Counted from the stretch's first letter, positions 12,880 to 26,239 are shown. The stretch: 64,000 nt of DNA from Rehmannia glutinosa (GCA_016081115.2 JABTTQ020002610.1:620030-684029); one strand, 5' to 3'. Notes: a model not told the origin generated them from the sequence alone. Numbers and translations are program-made.

Positions 12880-15230
12880 ATGGAAGCAAATTTGACACGC
12901 ATCCCTATGTTCACTATTAAAGAATTTGATGATTGGAAAATTCGTATGCGAGGCTCATCTATCAAAGATTACATGATGAGATGTGGATAGTGATAGAGGA
13001 TGGGCCACCGCAAATCTTAAAGGTGAACACAAATTGTAAGAAGAGATGCTGGTGAAGGTGAGGAGGATGTTGCTCCCGGACACCATGGTTGAAAAACCAA
13101 GAACTGAATGGACAAATGATGACGAGAAAAAGATACAACCTGGACAATGTAGCAAGGACATCCTTTACAAAACCTTGGACAAAGCCATGTTCAATAAAGT
13201 CAAATCATGCAAAACGGCTAAAGAAATCTGGGACAAGCTAAAATTGATTTGTGAAGGCTCGGAGCAAATCAAAGAAAACAAATTATCAGTGGTCGTACTA
13301 AATTTGAGAACTTGAAATGATCTCGGGAGAAAAACCTGGATCAACCTGGATGCTCGGTTCATAGAAATCACCAACGAGCTATCCGCACTTGGAAAGGAAT
13401 ATATACGAATGAAATGTGTATGAAGATCCTAAAAAGTCTTCCATTTGAATGGGAAATGAAAGTCATGGCACTAAGACATTCCATGGACCTATCGAGGCAT
13501 CCAACCATGAACTATTCTCGGACCTCAAAGCCTACGAGTTTGAGTGAGAAGAAAAGACCAGGAAGAGACAATTTTGTACCCAAAACAACTGCTCTAATTG
13601 TTAAAGATGGGAAGAGAGTTGAGGTCAAAGAAGTCATTGACCAAGGAAGAAATAGCCCTACTAGTAAAAAGGTTCAACATGTTCTTCAATAAGAACTACA
13701 AGAGAGGCAAGGGCGAATCCTCCGAAGACACTCGGCTCCTCCAAATCAAGGGAAGATAGGCCAACCAAGAGAACAGATCATCAAAAAGTCTGAATATCAA
13801 AGGGCCGACAATCCAAGAATGGAAAGAGCCGATCAAAAGGTTGAATATCTATGCTGAATCGTAGGCAACCAGGTCACTATGCCATTGATTGCCCATATCC
13901 TGTAGTCAACAAATACATGAATGAAGAAGAAAGAAAGGTCTTGAGAGAAAGAAGACAAGAAAAGAAAAAGGCAATGTTGGTCTGCAGAAAATGCAGAGTC
14001 AAAAGACACACGGTGATTCAGAGAGCTTGATGAAGCCGACTACTCAAGTGACTCGAAGAAGAAGCCCTAATCCTCACGATGGCCAAGGAACAAGATCAAT
14101 CTAACCAAGAAGATGAGGTAAACTCCAACTCATCAAACTCAGATTCTAGTGATAGTGACTGTGACACACACATTTCATCACCCACTGATCTTTATGACTC
14201 ATTAGGCAAAATGATGAAAGATTTTGAACACATTAAATCCTCACACACACTACTAAATGAGGAAAACAGCCTACTCAAGAGCCAAAACTCACAACTGACT
14301 AAGGAGCTGAGTACTCTAAGTCAAATAGCCGATGAGAATGAAAGTTTAAAAATTTGAAAAAGCCAAGCTAATAAGCGAGAAATTGCCGCCATAGAAAAGA
14401 GGGAGAATGACCTCAAAAATGTTATTGCGTCATTCACTAAGGCATCTAAATCATTAGATGATCTTATTATGAGTCAAAGAGAATGTGGAGACAAGACAGG
14501 CTTAGGATTTAACTCCTCTTTGATATGTCAAACTTCGAGAGTAATTTTGGAAAAAGGATCTTCAAGCAATGAAGAGTCTAAAAAATCCAAAACTCTAAAT
14601 GTTGCACATACATTCACTCCAAAGCACAATTACAAGCAAACGGCCTTGGTTATAAAGGAAAAGGAAAACAGCCGAGTTGAGTGCGCTGAAAGGACAGTGA
14701 GAAGAGATTCAGCCTTGAGTTCTCAAAGAAACTCCAAACAGAAAATACTCAGTAAAGAAGAAGCAGAGCTACCAAAAACCCTTAAAATCTATAAAAGAAA
14801 TACATATGATGGGAATGGTAGAAAATATCCAAGCCAAGTGATTGGAATAATGTGAACTATCAAAGATAGACTTATGGAATATAAGCCCAAATGGCAAAGG
14901 CCTAGAACCCAAAGAAAGGCCATTCCAAAAGTATAAGAGCTTTCATCAAAGACACATATGCACCTAGGCACTACATTCAAAGACACCACAATTACCCAAA
15001 GAAGGCGATTGCCAAAACACATATGCAGGCATACAGACAAAAGAGACAAATTTTGCATGAACCTAGAATCCCCAAGCAATTTGCCAAGATTAATTATGAT
15101 TATGGCAGCGATAGATGGCAACCCCTTAGAGTCAAATCATTTGGCTATAAGTTGGTTGGATCATCTTACAATTCTAACCCCTCAGGGGACCCGGACAAGT
15201 ATGGGTACCTAAAACTTAATTTCCTTAATT
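12880..15230 (+). pseudogene. Element B gag, heavily fragmented
   Basis: The start ATG encodes MEANLTRIPMFTIKEFDDWK, as in the relatives. The capsid-like region, the acidic region and the SLDDLIMSQ segment are all recognisable but spread over several frames. The zinc knuckle near 13848 is destroyed: the expected Cys-Trp-Asn-Cys codons read as a stop after one cysteine, at a CAG site changed to TAG. Breakage repeatedly falls where C has CAG or CTG. The encoded protein would form the particle core. No intact product can come from the sequence as written. Confidence 0.8.
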
Positions 15231-18200
15231 GCAGGTTCAAGGAACAACTGAGTGCCAAGGAACCTGGTATATGGATAGTGGTTGTTCCAGACATATGACA
15301 GGAAATAAGAAAAATCTGTCAAAATTCAAGGAAGTTAAAGGAGCAAAAGTCATATTTGGAGAAAATGAAGCTCAGGTGAAATAAGAGGCATTGGATCCAT
15401 CAAGAGGAATGGATTAGAAATCACAGATGTTGCATATGTTGAAGGACTCAACTTCAACTTGCTAAGCATCGATCAACTCGTGACAAGGGCTATAATGTTG
15501 GATTTAACATGGGTATATGCCAAATAAAGGAGGTGAATCGAATTAAGTTGTGTTGCAAGGATGCGGACAAAAGAACATGTATGTAGTAGATTGGTCAACC
15601 GCTACACCCAAAGACTGTCTACTAGCAAAAAGCACAAATGAATCAAGTTGGTGTGGCACAAAAAAAGCCGAGTCACTGAATTTCAAAACGATTAACAAGC
15701 TTGCCGTAGTAGTCTTGTGGAAGGACTTCCCGGACTCGATTATACGAGAAAGGAGAGTATATGTGACGCATGTCGAAGGGAAAACAAATCAAATCATCAT
15801 TCAAAGAAAAGACATGCCCATCTTCAACAAGAATATTGCATCTGCTACATATGGATCTATTTGGCCCAATGGAACCGGCTAGCATAAGTGGAAAGAAATA
15901 CACCTTGGTGGTAGTAGATGACTACTCAAGATATACATGGACAATATTCATGTGTAAGAAGAAAGAAACTCTACAGAAACTACCACAATCGATGAAGAGG
16001 ATTCAAAATGAGAAGAGCCAAACTATTATCAAAATAAGATCGACAGGAATCGAGTTTGTCAATGGAATAATAATCGAGTATTGTATTGAAAATGGTATTG
16101 GTCATGAACTATCTCTGCAAGGACTCCACAAAGCAGAATGGAGTTGCGAGAAAGAAGGAATAGAACTCTCAAAAGCAAGGACCATGTTAGTCAAGCGGGG
16201 CTACCAAAAAGATTTTGGGTCAAGCAATCAACACGACTTGCTACACTCAAAACAGATGTATGATAAATAGACGGTGACAAAGACTCCTATGAGATTTGGA
16301 GTGGAAGAAAACCAAATGTTGCGTATTTTAGAATATTTGGATGTAAATGCTTCATCCACAACAATGGCAAAGATAACTTAAAGGCCTTCGATGCTAAAGG
16401 CGATGAAGGTATCTTCTTGGGATACTCGGTGAAAGCAAAGCCTCTGAGTACTCAACAAAAGGACTATGGTTGCGGAAGAATCCATTCATGTGGTATTCGA
16501 TGAGCCAAATGTAAATGGAGAAGACATTGAAGAGTCGCCTAATAAGTGAATCATCCAACCATACGAAGAGTCCTATCTTTGTCAAGTCAAGCCGGAATTA
16601 TAAACTCGTAAGAAGATGAGATAGTGAATCTCAAAAACAGTTGGAAAATTTGCGGCTAAGTGACTACGAGAGAGCGATCAAAGCAACACAAATTGCTAGA
16701 CGAATGAATCCAAATCAACTTACTTCAACTCGATGTAAGATGGCCGAGAGACCATCCACGTAACTTGTCATTGGAGATATAAGAGAAGGTGTCAAAACAA
16801 GATCCAGAACTCAACAAGAAGCTATGTTCACATGCTTTATCTCGCAAATAGAGCCCAAAGATGTGTTACAAGCATTGGACGACACACATTGGATTCAAGC
16901 TATGCAAGAAGAGCTGAATCAGTTTGAAAGAAATAAAGTATGGGAATTAGTTCAAAGACCCATCCATCAAAACGTTATTGGTACTAAATGGGTGTTCAGA
17001 AACAAGATGAACGAGGAAGGTTCTGTGGTAAGAAACAAAGCAAGACTAGTAGCCAAAGGATATTGCCAAGAAGAAGGAATAGATTTTGATGAAACATTTG
17101 CTCCTGTAGCAAGATTGGAAGCTATAAGGATGTTTCTTGCCTATGCAGCTCACAAGAATTTTACTGTATATCAGATGGATGTAAAAAGCGCATTCCTAAA
17201 TGGTTTATTGGACGAAGAAGTGTATGTTGAACAACCTCCATAATTTGAGCAGAAGACTCTTGGAGATAAGGTATACAAACTCAAGAAAGCTCTGTATGGA
17301 TTGAAACAGACACCCAGAGCATGGTATGACACGTTGTCACAATTCCTAACTGAGAATGGATTCACAAAAGGAAAAGTAGATAGAACACTTTTCAAAATTC
17401 AAGACAAAAAGAGTATACTGCTTGTTCAAATATATGTCGATGACATCATTTTTGGATCCACAAACAGAGAGCTATGTAAAAAATTTTCAAACCTCATGCA
17501 AAGTAAATTTGAAATGAGCATGATGGGAGAGCTGACATTCTTCCTTGGACTCTAAGTGAAACAACTGAAGGATGGAACCTTCATAAGTCAAACAAAATAC
17601 ACCAGAGATTTAATGAAGAAATTTGGTATGGAAGAGAAGTCTTCGTGAAAATACCAATAAATACATCGTCAAAATGGACATGGATGCGGATGGCAAGCAC
17701 AGTAGATCAAACAAGATCTGAGAGCACTTATTGGATCATTGCTCTATCTTACAAAGAAGCAGGCGGACATCACCTTTGTTGTAGGTGTATGTGCAAGATT
17801 TCAATCTGCTCCAAAAGAGAGCCATATGACAAAGAACTAAGAGAATATTGAGATACTTGAAAGGAAGCCAAGAAGTTGGCTTATGGTATCCAAAGGAAGG
17901 TGGATTCAAGCTAATTGGCTATTCGATTCTCGACTATCTTTGGATGCAGAGAGTTAAAGGAGAAGAGCACCTCAGGCACATGTCAAATGTGGGGGAAACA
18001 GTGATTTCTGGTTTAGCAAGAAGCAAAACTCAATAGCCACCTCTCTACGGTGAGCGAGTACATAGGCGGGCAAATTTGTTGTGCTCAAATCCTATGGATG
18101 AGACAAAGGTGAGAGACTATGAAGTTGAGGAAAAAGAAATTCCAATCATGTGTGATAACACAAGTGCAATTGCAATCACTCAAAATCTGTGTTGCACTCA

Positions 18201-18360
18201 AGAACAAAGCATATCGATGTCGATATCACTTCATAAGAGATCATGTTGAAAAGAAGGACATCATCTTGGAATATATCTCAACCGATAAACAATTGGTGAC
18301 ATCTTCACAAAACCATTATGTGAGTCAAGATTTGAAGAACTCAAGCATGAGTTAAGGTTA
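15230..18360 (+). pseudogene. Element B pol: protease, integrase, RT and RNase H remnants
   Basis: The region opens with the protease active site YMDSG and CSRHMT. Integrase follows, with LLHMDLFGPMEP and DDYSRYTW, but its core is scrambled around IEFVNG and the glutamate motif is frame-shifted. The RT runs as 139 codons from MFTCFISQ with [10 protein letters not shown], a stop just after EQPP near 17241, then 85 codons with [10 protein letters not shown]. RNase H is present in pieces and ends near VTSSQNHY, where relatives read ADIFTKPL. The RT core is the best-kept part and is close to that of C. The domain order is that of copia pol. Confidence 0.85.
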
Positions 18361-18923
18361 ATTGAGTTGAGTGACACTCGGAGGAAGAATCAAAGAAAAG
18401 AAATGGAACACAAAAAAAAAGGAAAAGAGTTGAACTCACAAATCGCCTAAGTAAATCACCGTGTCGAAAGACAAATATACCAAGTCGGTGACAATTTGAG
18501 TCACAAAGAGAATCGTGAGAAGAAGAGTTAAACCATCTAAGGATAAAAGTGAGTTATTTATGAGCCAAGTGACAAAAACGCAATCGTTTTGACTAAGCGG
18601 GAATGTTTTTAAGAATTACGTCAAGCATAATTATGACGTACAGCAAAAGCCGCACACCAAGCTTATGATTGGATATAAATGCTTCCGCATTAAATACGAG
18701 ACATTAAATGCTAAATCGGGCGTGCAAAATCTAAGCCGTTGATTTCGATCACATTTCAAAACCACCCGCACGCCCTTTCATAAACCATACTTAAGCTTTC
18801 CTTCTTCTCTCTCTCATATTACCAAAACCGTTCATTTCTTTAGGAAGCAAAAGCAAAACTCTCTCAAAACCCTATCTATCTTCAAATCAACCTCTAAGTT
18901 TTCTTCGGTGAAATCCTAAAAAA
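18361..18923 (+). other. Element B spacer between pol and accessory ORF
   Basis: This non-coding segment corresponds to the spacers in A and C. It ends in a CT-rich leader (CTTCTTCTCTCTCTCAT) followed by an A-rich stretch just before the accessory ATG. No ORF is supported within it. Confidence 0.5.
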
Positions 18924-21900
18924 ATGGCACCCACCTATGATTTTGTCAAGTTAGGAAAGCAAATCCACACCGGTCTCTTTGTGGATTCGATTGATGGTGA
19001 AACAGGTCCGACGACACCTTAGTGAAGAAAATTCTTTGAGAAATTGGAAACGCCTGGGCTGAAATCGCGTTTCTAACAATGGAATATCCGATGACCTATG
19101 TGGAGGAGGTCGCCGCTTCCACGTGAACGCCGAGACTCACGATGAAGGGATAAAGTCATCTTCACGGAAAGAAGTTCACCATCTCTCGCCAAGGATTTGG
19201 TCAACATCGCCACTACCGAGCGGAAGGAGCATCGAAATCAACGATCTTTGATGTAAACCTGGCTGATGCTTGGAAGGAAATAGCCAAGCCCGACTATCCG
19301 ATAAAATAGTTTACACAAAGAAACAAGAGGTTCTTGAAGGAGGATTACCACAAATTGTTGGACATAGTTGCCAAATGCATAGACATCAATTTGGCGGCTT
19401 TGACCAATCTTGTCAAAGCAAAATTGATCGTAATGGCTGCGATCATTGAAGAAAAGAAAATAAACCGGGCCGAGTTTGTTACAAAGCAAACCGCTGAATG
19501 TAGGGAACAAATCCTTCAAGGAAGATGGTGCATTTGGAAGATCCCTAGGATATGGCCACGGTGATTGGCCGGTGATGGAGGTGAAAGGAGTTCATCTTAG
19601 ACATGGAAAGGCGTTCCATGTAAACAAGAGGATGTTCGAGATCAAACCTCTCGGCGCACTGAGAAGAGAGCCCACGCCAAGAGAGCCGACACGAGTGAGG
19701 GGAATCGGTGACCAAGATACAAATTGTTTCTCTCCACCAAAGAAGAAAGGTGCCCGCAGCGGTGCTAAGAAGATCGTTGCTCATGCAAAGAAAGAAAAAC
19801 AAACCCGCTCCCCCCCGCAGCCGAGTCAGTCACCGCCTCAGCCGTGCCTCCCGCCCAAAGCAACGGCCGAGAAGGACTCTCAAATACCTTTCTCCGATCG
19901 TCAAAAAGAGGAGAATCGATAATCCAAGACGGCCAGCTCCTCGTAAGAAAACATCGCCACGCCCCCCCGCCGCCCTGCACTCGAAGAAACTCTCTCTCGA
20001 ACTAGAAATTCCTCCGGTACAAACTAGAGACGAAGAAGAATCATCAAGCACTCCGAGCTTGAGAAACCGGCTGAGTCGGCCCACTCACCGAGCAGACAAT
20101 CGAGACTCTTTGGAGAAGTAGAGTCCCCGGATATAATTGATGAAAAGCCTAAGTCTCGTCAAGGCGATCACAGAGGCAAACTAAAAACACAATTGTAGTC
20201 CGCGCAATGAGACACAAGAAGAAGCCGATAGAGTGATAGTGATGTGATGATCCTATCCCCACTTTACCCGGACATCCAAAATCGTCTCACGAGAGTGGAG
20301 GAAGTGGAAATTGAGTCGATCAAGGGAACAGTTCCAACGGCCGAATTTATAGAAGAGGAAGAGGAAGCTGAACTTCCTTGGAGTGACCACCGTGGTCCAA
20401 GACGGATGAAGAAATCGCACGAGATATCTTGCAGATCTTCAAGGACAAGGAGAAGGAAAGACAGTGGAGGAAGCCGAGGCACGTGAGAAGGCCAAGATCG
20501 CCCTATCACCGCACCACGTAACACACACATCATCTCCTTGATGTCTTATCCGATGCGATGATGAGGATCCAGGACTCTGCGCCGCCACGAAAAAGTTGCA
20601 AATGCAAAGCATTGCACGAATCGTAATCCTTCACGAGAAAAGATTGATGGAGGGACCAGGAGAGTCCTCCAAAACACGGTGAAATTGATCCAATGGGAGT
20701 GGTTCAAAGAAATCGCCATTGTTGTTGCCGCCACCACTTCCCCAGCTCACTCGGAAGAAGGAATTAAGGGAATCTGGCGATGAAACGGGTTAGTGGGGAC
20801 CCCATTGAGCCAACCCCTAATGAAGGTGTCTCACCACCGCCCCAACGGTGAACACTCAAGAGAAAGCCGGGGAGTTTGGAGACGAGTGACCCCATTCAAG
20901 TCACTCACTGGTGCGCCAATTTGAGGGGAAACTCCCTCCACCGCAGCAAAGGTCGGAGAATCCGCAGATGACTCCAGGATGAATCTAGGAGGCGAAGTGG
21001 AGAAAGAACAACCACAAAGTACACAGCAAGTGGTCATCGCCAAGCTCGGCAGATTGAGATTGTCTCGGTGAGGTGCCAACCGCTCGAAGGCTAATGACGC
21101 CGCTGCGATGTAGTCGAGGCGCAGGAAGGAACATCCCCGGGAGTTAACACTCAGGCGATGAAAGTGCAATCCATGGGGTTGAGACTCCAATGGATGCCAC
21201 CATAGAAGACCCTAAGACAGCTGGCACTATCGAAAGAGAGGTCCAAGGCCTCACTGCAGTTGAGACTGTAGGACGTAATGAAGGCCCACGGGAGGTTGAG
21301 ACTTCCCGGGGTAAAGAACCGAAATAGAGAACATCTCTCCTGCTATCATTGATCCATCTGAAAAGGAGATAAGCGCGCTTCATGATTCCCAGGATAACCC
21401 TGATGTAACCTTTTTGGGATCAGAAGGAGACGAAGAAGCTGAGTCATCCCACGTGACCGATCCAAAAGACTCAGCTGCGGATGTTCCTAGCACGAGCAAG
21501 TTACTCGTCAAACTTTCAACTTTGATGATGAGCCACCAATGGAAATCTCATCATCGTCCGATGTCGCTTCTGATAAGGCCGAGGACCAGTCCACTCAATT
21601 AGAGAAACCAGCTGAGACCAACGAAGCTGTTGAGACAGCTGAGGCTCAGCAAGCTGGATCCACTTCACAAAAGACCTCAGCTGAAACAGAGTCTACTGCA
21701 CAGGCTCCTCCAGCTGCAGCAGGTTCGACTCCAAAAGGAACTTCACGCGCACCTCTCATCATTGAACAAATCCCAGTAGGCCGTGATGACTCCTTTGTAG
21801 AATCATTTCCTTTCTCCCTGGAGGTACCCGACCTCCCTGAAGAGTCAGAGAACGAGCTCGCACGCTTCCACAGACCAGCTCCTGTCATGGCCATTAGCTG

Positions 21901-23140
21901 CAACGGAAGAAATAGCTGAAGTTCGGGAGGTGTTCAAGGCATTATTTGCTGAAATTGAATGGATGGAGAGGCACCAGGCCTCTATGGACATGCGACTGGA
22001 CAACAGAGATGCCAACCTTACTGCTGACTTGAGAGGTATAACTGTCAGGATCAGGGAATGGTGGCAACAGCAGCAAACAATGCGTGTGGAACAAGTTAGA
22101 TACTTCAGGACATTGTTTAACAAGCTGCTGGTATGGAGAGCTGAGAATGCTGATGCAAAAACGAAATTGAGAGAACACATTGAGCACATGCATGAAGCTC
22201 ACACTGCCGAGATAAAGCTGCTGCGTGAGCAAAATAAGAGTGATCTACAGCGTATGGAAGACAACATGAATAGAAAATTCAGCCTTCTCATGGCTGAGAT
22301 GAAGCTAATTTCAGAGAGTCCAACGCTACTCGCTCGAATTTCGTGCCGCATACACCGCAAAGAGACTCGAGGCGAACTCGGCTATCGCAGCTCGACTTCT
22401 TGCTTGCCAAGATATGTTTCAGTGTTCCTCTCTCCTTTGATGATGCCAAAAAGGGGAAGAGGAATACTTTAAAACGCTTAAAGAGATCAGAAGGTCGGGA
22501 AAAGGATGAAGCACATTTGTAAAGGGAAAGACAACTAAGGAAGTGTCAAAACAAAAGAAAGGAAAGTCTGTTGAGGGGGAAGGATCGAAAGATGTGACCT
22601 TGATGATTGCACAAACCCCCCAACAAGGTCTTGTCACGGTGACATTATCAAAGACAAACTCCCGATGACTCGCCACTCCAACACTCTGCTATATCTATGG
22701 TGAAAAGAGAAAAACAATTGAAGCGAGGATGGATGGAAGTGGAAGGAAGAATGGATGCCCGAGTTATGAACATCTTGAAACAACATGGAGGCATTCCAAA
22801 GAGACAGAGACACTTATGCCATCTCGATGTCGGGACCGAGCCACGATCAGTTGATGAATTTAAAACGCCGCATCCGAAGGATACTTTGCAAAAATGTCTA
22901 TGGCTCAAGCTTGGGACTTGTATCGGGAAAAGGGTCTCACGTTATGTGAAGAAGCCGACAGCGGCAGACTACCTAAGATCACTCACTGGTCACTCCGTTG
23001 GTCACTCAAATTTGAAAAGAAAAAGACCCCAAGACAATACACGCCCAGGAGGTAGAGGAAGAAGCGATGGTGGAGGAAGAGGTTTCGGACCAGGCCTCCG
23101 CCCAAAAACATTGAGCACGTAGATCCAGGCAAGAAAGGAG
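18924..23140 (+). pseudogene. Element B accessory ORF, fragmented
   Basis: The ATG opens MAPTYDFVKLGKQIHTG, aligned with A and C. The N-terminal domain quickly breaks up. The Lys/Ala/Pro-rich part is seen near 19740-19990 and the acidic Glu/Ala/Thr-rich part near 21540-21900. A coiled-coil-like stretch of about 180 codons (21930-22472) contains LLREQNKSDLQRMEDNMN and FSLLMAEMKL and is the longest clean piece. The section from about 21400 to 22320 keeps normal CAGCTG-rich sequence, while the flanks have lost such sites, and frame integrity follows the same boundary. Function unknown. Confidence 0.65.
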
Positions 23141-23637
23141 GGATCTACTGGCTGGTCTTGACCAAGTAGCCAATTTGCAAGTGGCTAAAAGTAATCCGAG
23201 TATGCGAAAAGAATAGAAGAAGAAAATAAGAGACAAACTCAGCTATGGGAGGAAAGACAAGAGAGATTAAGAAGAGATGAAGCTGCCGGAAGGCATATGA
23301 AAAGAAGAAGAAGGCGGTGACGATGAGAAAAAGAGAAGAAGAGCGTAAGATCTTGAACAAGATGAAAGATGAGACAATGAAGGAGATGAAGTGTTGTTGT
23401 CCACCCCTTCATGTATTTTACTATGTAAATACATACTATGTAAGTCTTCCGCAATAAAGCTAATTTTCTTTTTACAAATGTTTGCTCCGATACACCTTGT
23501 AAAATTGATTGTGTAAAAGAACAAGAATGTTATGATCAATAAAAGGATTGATTCTACGCATACATTCTATGTGAAGACACTATATGTATGTATCTTTGCT
23601 ATTTACATTTTTGAATGTTTTAAGTTTGGGCATCATC
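23141..23637 (+). other. Element B 3' non-coding region
   Basis: This region covers the end of the basic, Glu/Arg-rich tail of the accessory ORF and an AT-rich untranslated part leading to the purine tract. It matches the equivalent part of C (about 38730-39070), including the CACCCCTTCATGTATTTTAC segment. No separate gene is seen. Confidence 0.6.
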
Positions 23638-23651
23638 AAAAAGGGGGAAAT
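23638..23651 (+). other. Element B polypurine tract
   Basis: AAAAAGGGGGAAAT directly abuts the 3' LTR, as needed to prime plus-strand DNA synthesis. Confidence 0.85.
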
Positions 23652-25192
23652 TGTTGGGAAATTTATTGTTTAGATTTTGATGAATGCCATGTAAAACTTA
23701 GAATAGGAAGTTGGCACCCCAATTTTGTTGTAAAATGCATTGTAATAAATAGGCTGGTCAAGTGAGTTAAGTCACTATGCCCAAACATGCAAGAAGACAA
23801 CCGGAGACGGAAGGAAGACTCACTGCAAGACAATTTGAGTATGGCAAAGAAGAGAAGACGGGAACTCTCATGAAGGAGCGGTGAGTGGAGTATCGATCAA
23901 GTCAACTCAAGAAAAGCCAAGTCTCAAGTTGAAGTGACGGAAGAGTCATCCAATGATTGGAAGTCGACTCTAAGTCACCTGGGGAAAGCAAGGAAATGCA
24001 AATCAAGTCGAGATAATCGAAAAAGATCCGTTGTTGTAAATCAAGAGAATTACTTAAACAAGTAATATCTCCATGATACCTTTCTCGAAGTGCTCACCCC
24101 GAAGCGTGCAAAAGGAATAAACCAATGGAAAGCACTACACCGTGTCGAACTCAAAAGGTGAAGAACAATTCATACGAGGAAATGGCAATTCCAAGGATCG
24201 CAACAAGACAAGCCAACGACCACAAGTGACTTAGAAAATAAGCCTATCTCTTCAACGGGCAGATTTTTGAAAGATCACTATAAAAGGCCGAGGAATGACT
24301 CGAGAGAAGGAGACGTAACCACAAACATTCAAGAAATTATTAGAATCAGAACTGAAATATTCTCAAGTCATTAAATGCTTAATCCTCAAGCCTACACTAC
24401 GAAGAACATCAATCCAACACTCACCTATGAAGGAAAGATAACTTCAATCGGTTGAAGAGGAAATTATCAAGAATCAAGGGGTCTACATTCCACGAAGAAT
24501 TGTAGGAAGGTTCAAGGTCGAACCAAGTCTTGAGCTTTTGGAGGGCTTAGTGATCAAATCCAAAGAGCTTGAGCAAGTGGTCGTAGTAGTAGCAAGGTTT
24601 GCCCCTATGAAGAAGTCGAGTCGCACGAGTAGCCGGTGAGTGATCAAGGCGTCTCAGATCGAGTCCCAAAGGATCAAGTCGGCTTTGTGATCAAGATCAG
24701 ATCCGGACTGTTACCACTTTGTATATCGATCAATACCTAGTGGATTCCTCCGGGAGTTGGAGAAGAGAGGAGTAGAAGAATTACCCCATCTTGAACCTCT
24801 ATAAAAATCTTATTGTGTCATTTACATTTCAAAGACTTTAATTCTTGCATCATATTTGTTTAATTCTCATTGTTGACATATTTGCTATCCATTAGATAAC
24901 CTCTAAGTACTAAATCAAGCTCTAAATCTCTCTTAACCAAACTTAAGGGTGTTAAGTCTTCCAATAAAACAAACCACAATCGAGTTAATTTAGACTTAAT
25001 GGTGAGTTATTCCATCAACAACTCGATTAAGTCATTGAGAGACTAACTCTATTGATTAACTAAATTGGTGTCACCGAGGACAAATTACATGCGAGATCAA
25101 CTCGAATTTTTAAAAGGACTAAATCAAAAATTTGGTAAGGTTTATTCAACCTCCCCTTCTAAACCTTACACTTACACCCCTTGGGACCTACA
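23652..25192 (+). repeat. Element B 3' LTR
   Basis: The LTR runs from TGTTGGG to CCTACA with a TATAAAAG box at 24279-24286. It is nearly the same as the 5' LTR except at many CAG/CTG sites, where the two copies are altered in different ways. Confidence 0.95.
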
Positions 25193-25197
25193 CTATG
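25193..25197. repeat. Target site duplication CTATG, right copy (element B)
   Basis: This is the second copy of the five-base duplication. A's LTR sequence resumes directly after it. Confidence 0.95.
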
Positions 25198-26239
25198 TAT
25201 TTATCAGATTACAAAGTGGTTCACAGTCTAGAACCAAGTCTTGATCACCCAGCTGACTTGTTCCTTTGACACGGTCTAGAGATGCCTTGATCACCCAGCC
25301 GGCTTCTCTTGCGACTCAGCTTCTTCACGAGGCAGTTGCCTTGCTACTACAGCCCACTTTACCGAGTTGGATTTGATCACCCAGCCCTCCAAGCAACTTG
25401 AGTTTTTCCTACATTTCCACACCAGAAGCAGACACCCCAAAGATTTAAAGTTTTCTCTTCAACTTTGATGATTTCGTAGTCCTTCACAATTTGTGTTGGA
25501 TGTTGAAATGCTGAAAAATTGGACTTGAAGATATATGAATTTCTGTTCAGCTTTTCTATGCGTATTGAGTATATTTTCTTTTGTTTTTTTGGTCTTAAGC
25601 TTGTGTACACGTCATCTTTTTTTCTTTTTGAATCTTCAGTCCTTTTATAGTATTATTTGAAAAATATTATCCGTTGAAGAGATAGATAATTATTCAAATA
25701 ATAACCTGGTAGACATCGATTTCCTCCCTTGTGCTTTTCAGTCATGTGAGACATCCACTACCTCGTACTCTTGAATGTCCAGGTTTTTGCTTATTATAAT
25801 GCACGCCTTTTGCATTAATTTATTGTCAGTGCCAGGAATCATGGAGATATTACTAAAAAAGTAACCTTCCATGCTTTGTGTGCAACGGCTTGAATTCAGT
25901 TATCTTCATTCAACTGCTTCTTCTTTTCTTTATTCTCGGGTGATTTGATTTGTATTTCAACTCAGCTCCATGAGTTGTCTTGGTTTGACCTGATTCTTAG
26001 TTGATACTATCCCAGTTGAGTTCCATATCTTCTTCCTTGTTAACACTCAGCTGTTTCATAGCAGAGTTCTTCACTTCACTTCCTCAGTTGACTTCTTGTA
26101 TCTCATAGGCATAGCTGACTTGACTCAGCTCATCCAGCTCTATCTATTACAACAAAATGACAAAGAAAATGGTGTGCTAACTTTCGAGTCTAAGTTTTAC
26201 ATGGCATTCATCAAAATCTAAACAATAAATTTCCTAACA
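25198..26239 (-). repeat. Element A 5' LTR, outer (5') part
   Basis: Read on the minus strand this begins TGTTAGGAAATTTATTG, like the starts of the B and C LTRs, and has a TATAAAAG box at 25642-25649. With the inner part it makes an LTR of about 1,475 bp. It is more diverged from B and C than they are from each other. Confidence 0.9.

Larger units (their letters stand above)
11195..25192 (+). mobile_element. Element B: complete Sirevirus-like copia retrotransposon nested in element A
   Basis: The element is 13,998 bp, with 5' and 3' LTRs of about 1.55 kb that begin TGTTGGG and end CCTACA. It has an initiator-Met-type primer site, gag-pol remnants, an accessory ORF region and a purine-rich tract, and a five-base CTATG duplication flanks it. 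It sits inside A's LTR in the opposite orientation, so it is younger than A. Its LTRs match closely outside CAG/CTG sites, which suggests recent insertion, yet its reading frames are badly broken. Much of the breakage coincides with missing or altered CAG/CTG trinucleotides, so the sequence may contain consensus errors rather than real decay. Confidence 0.95.
1..26239 (-). mobile_element. Element A: Sirevirus-like Ty1/copia LTR retrotransposon, 3' end off window
   Basis: Read right to left, this element has a 5' LTR, an initiator-Met primer site, gag with a CCHC knuckle, protease, integrase, reverse transcriptase, RNase H, a spacer and a long accessory ORF that runs off the left edge. Protease-integrase-RT-RNase H is the copia order. 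The large size, long LTR and ORF downstream of pol fit the SIRE/Sirevirus lineage. Its 5' LTR is split by element B, so about 12.2 kb of A itself is present. The LTR begins TGTTAGG, and the adjoining host bases TGTAC should reappear beyond the missing 3' LTR as the target duplication. Unlike B, its CAG/CTG sites look intact, although several stops and frameshifts disable it. Confidence 0.9.

Noticed and set aside
11195..25192. Element B as an ancient, decayed insertion
   Set aside because: The target duplication is perfect, it is nested within A, and its LTRs agree outside CAG/CTG sites, so the broken frames do not show great age.
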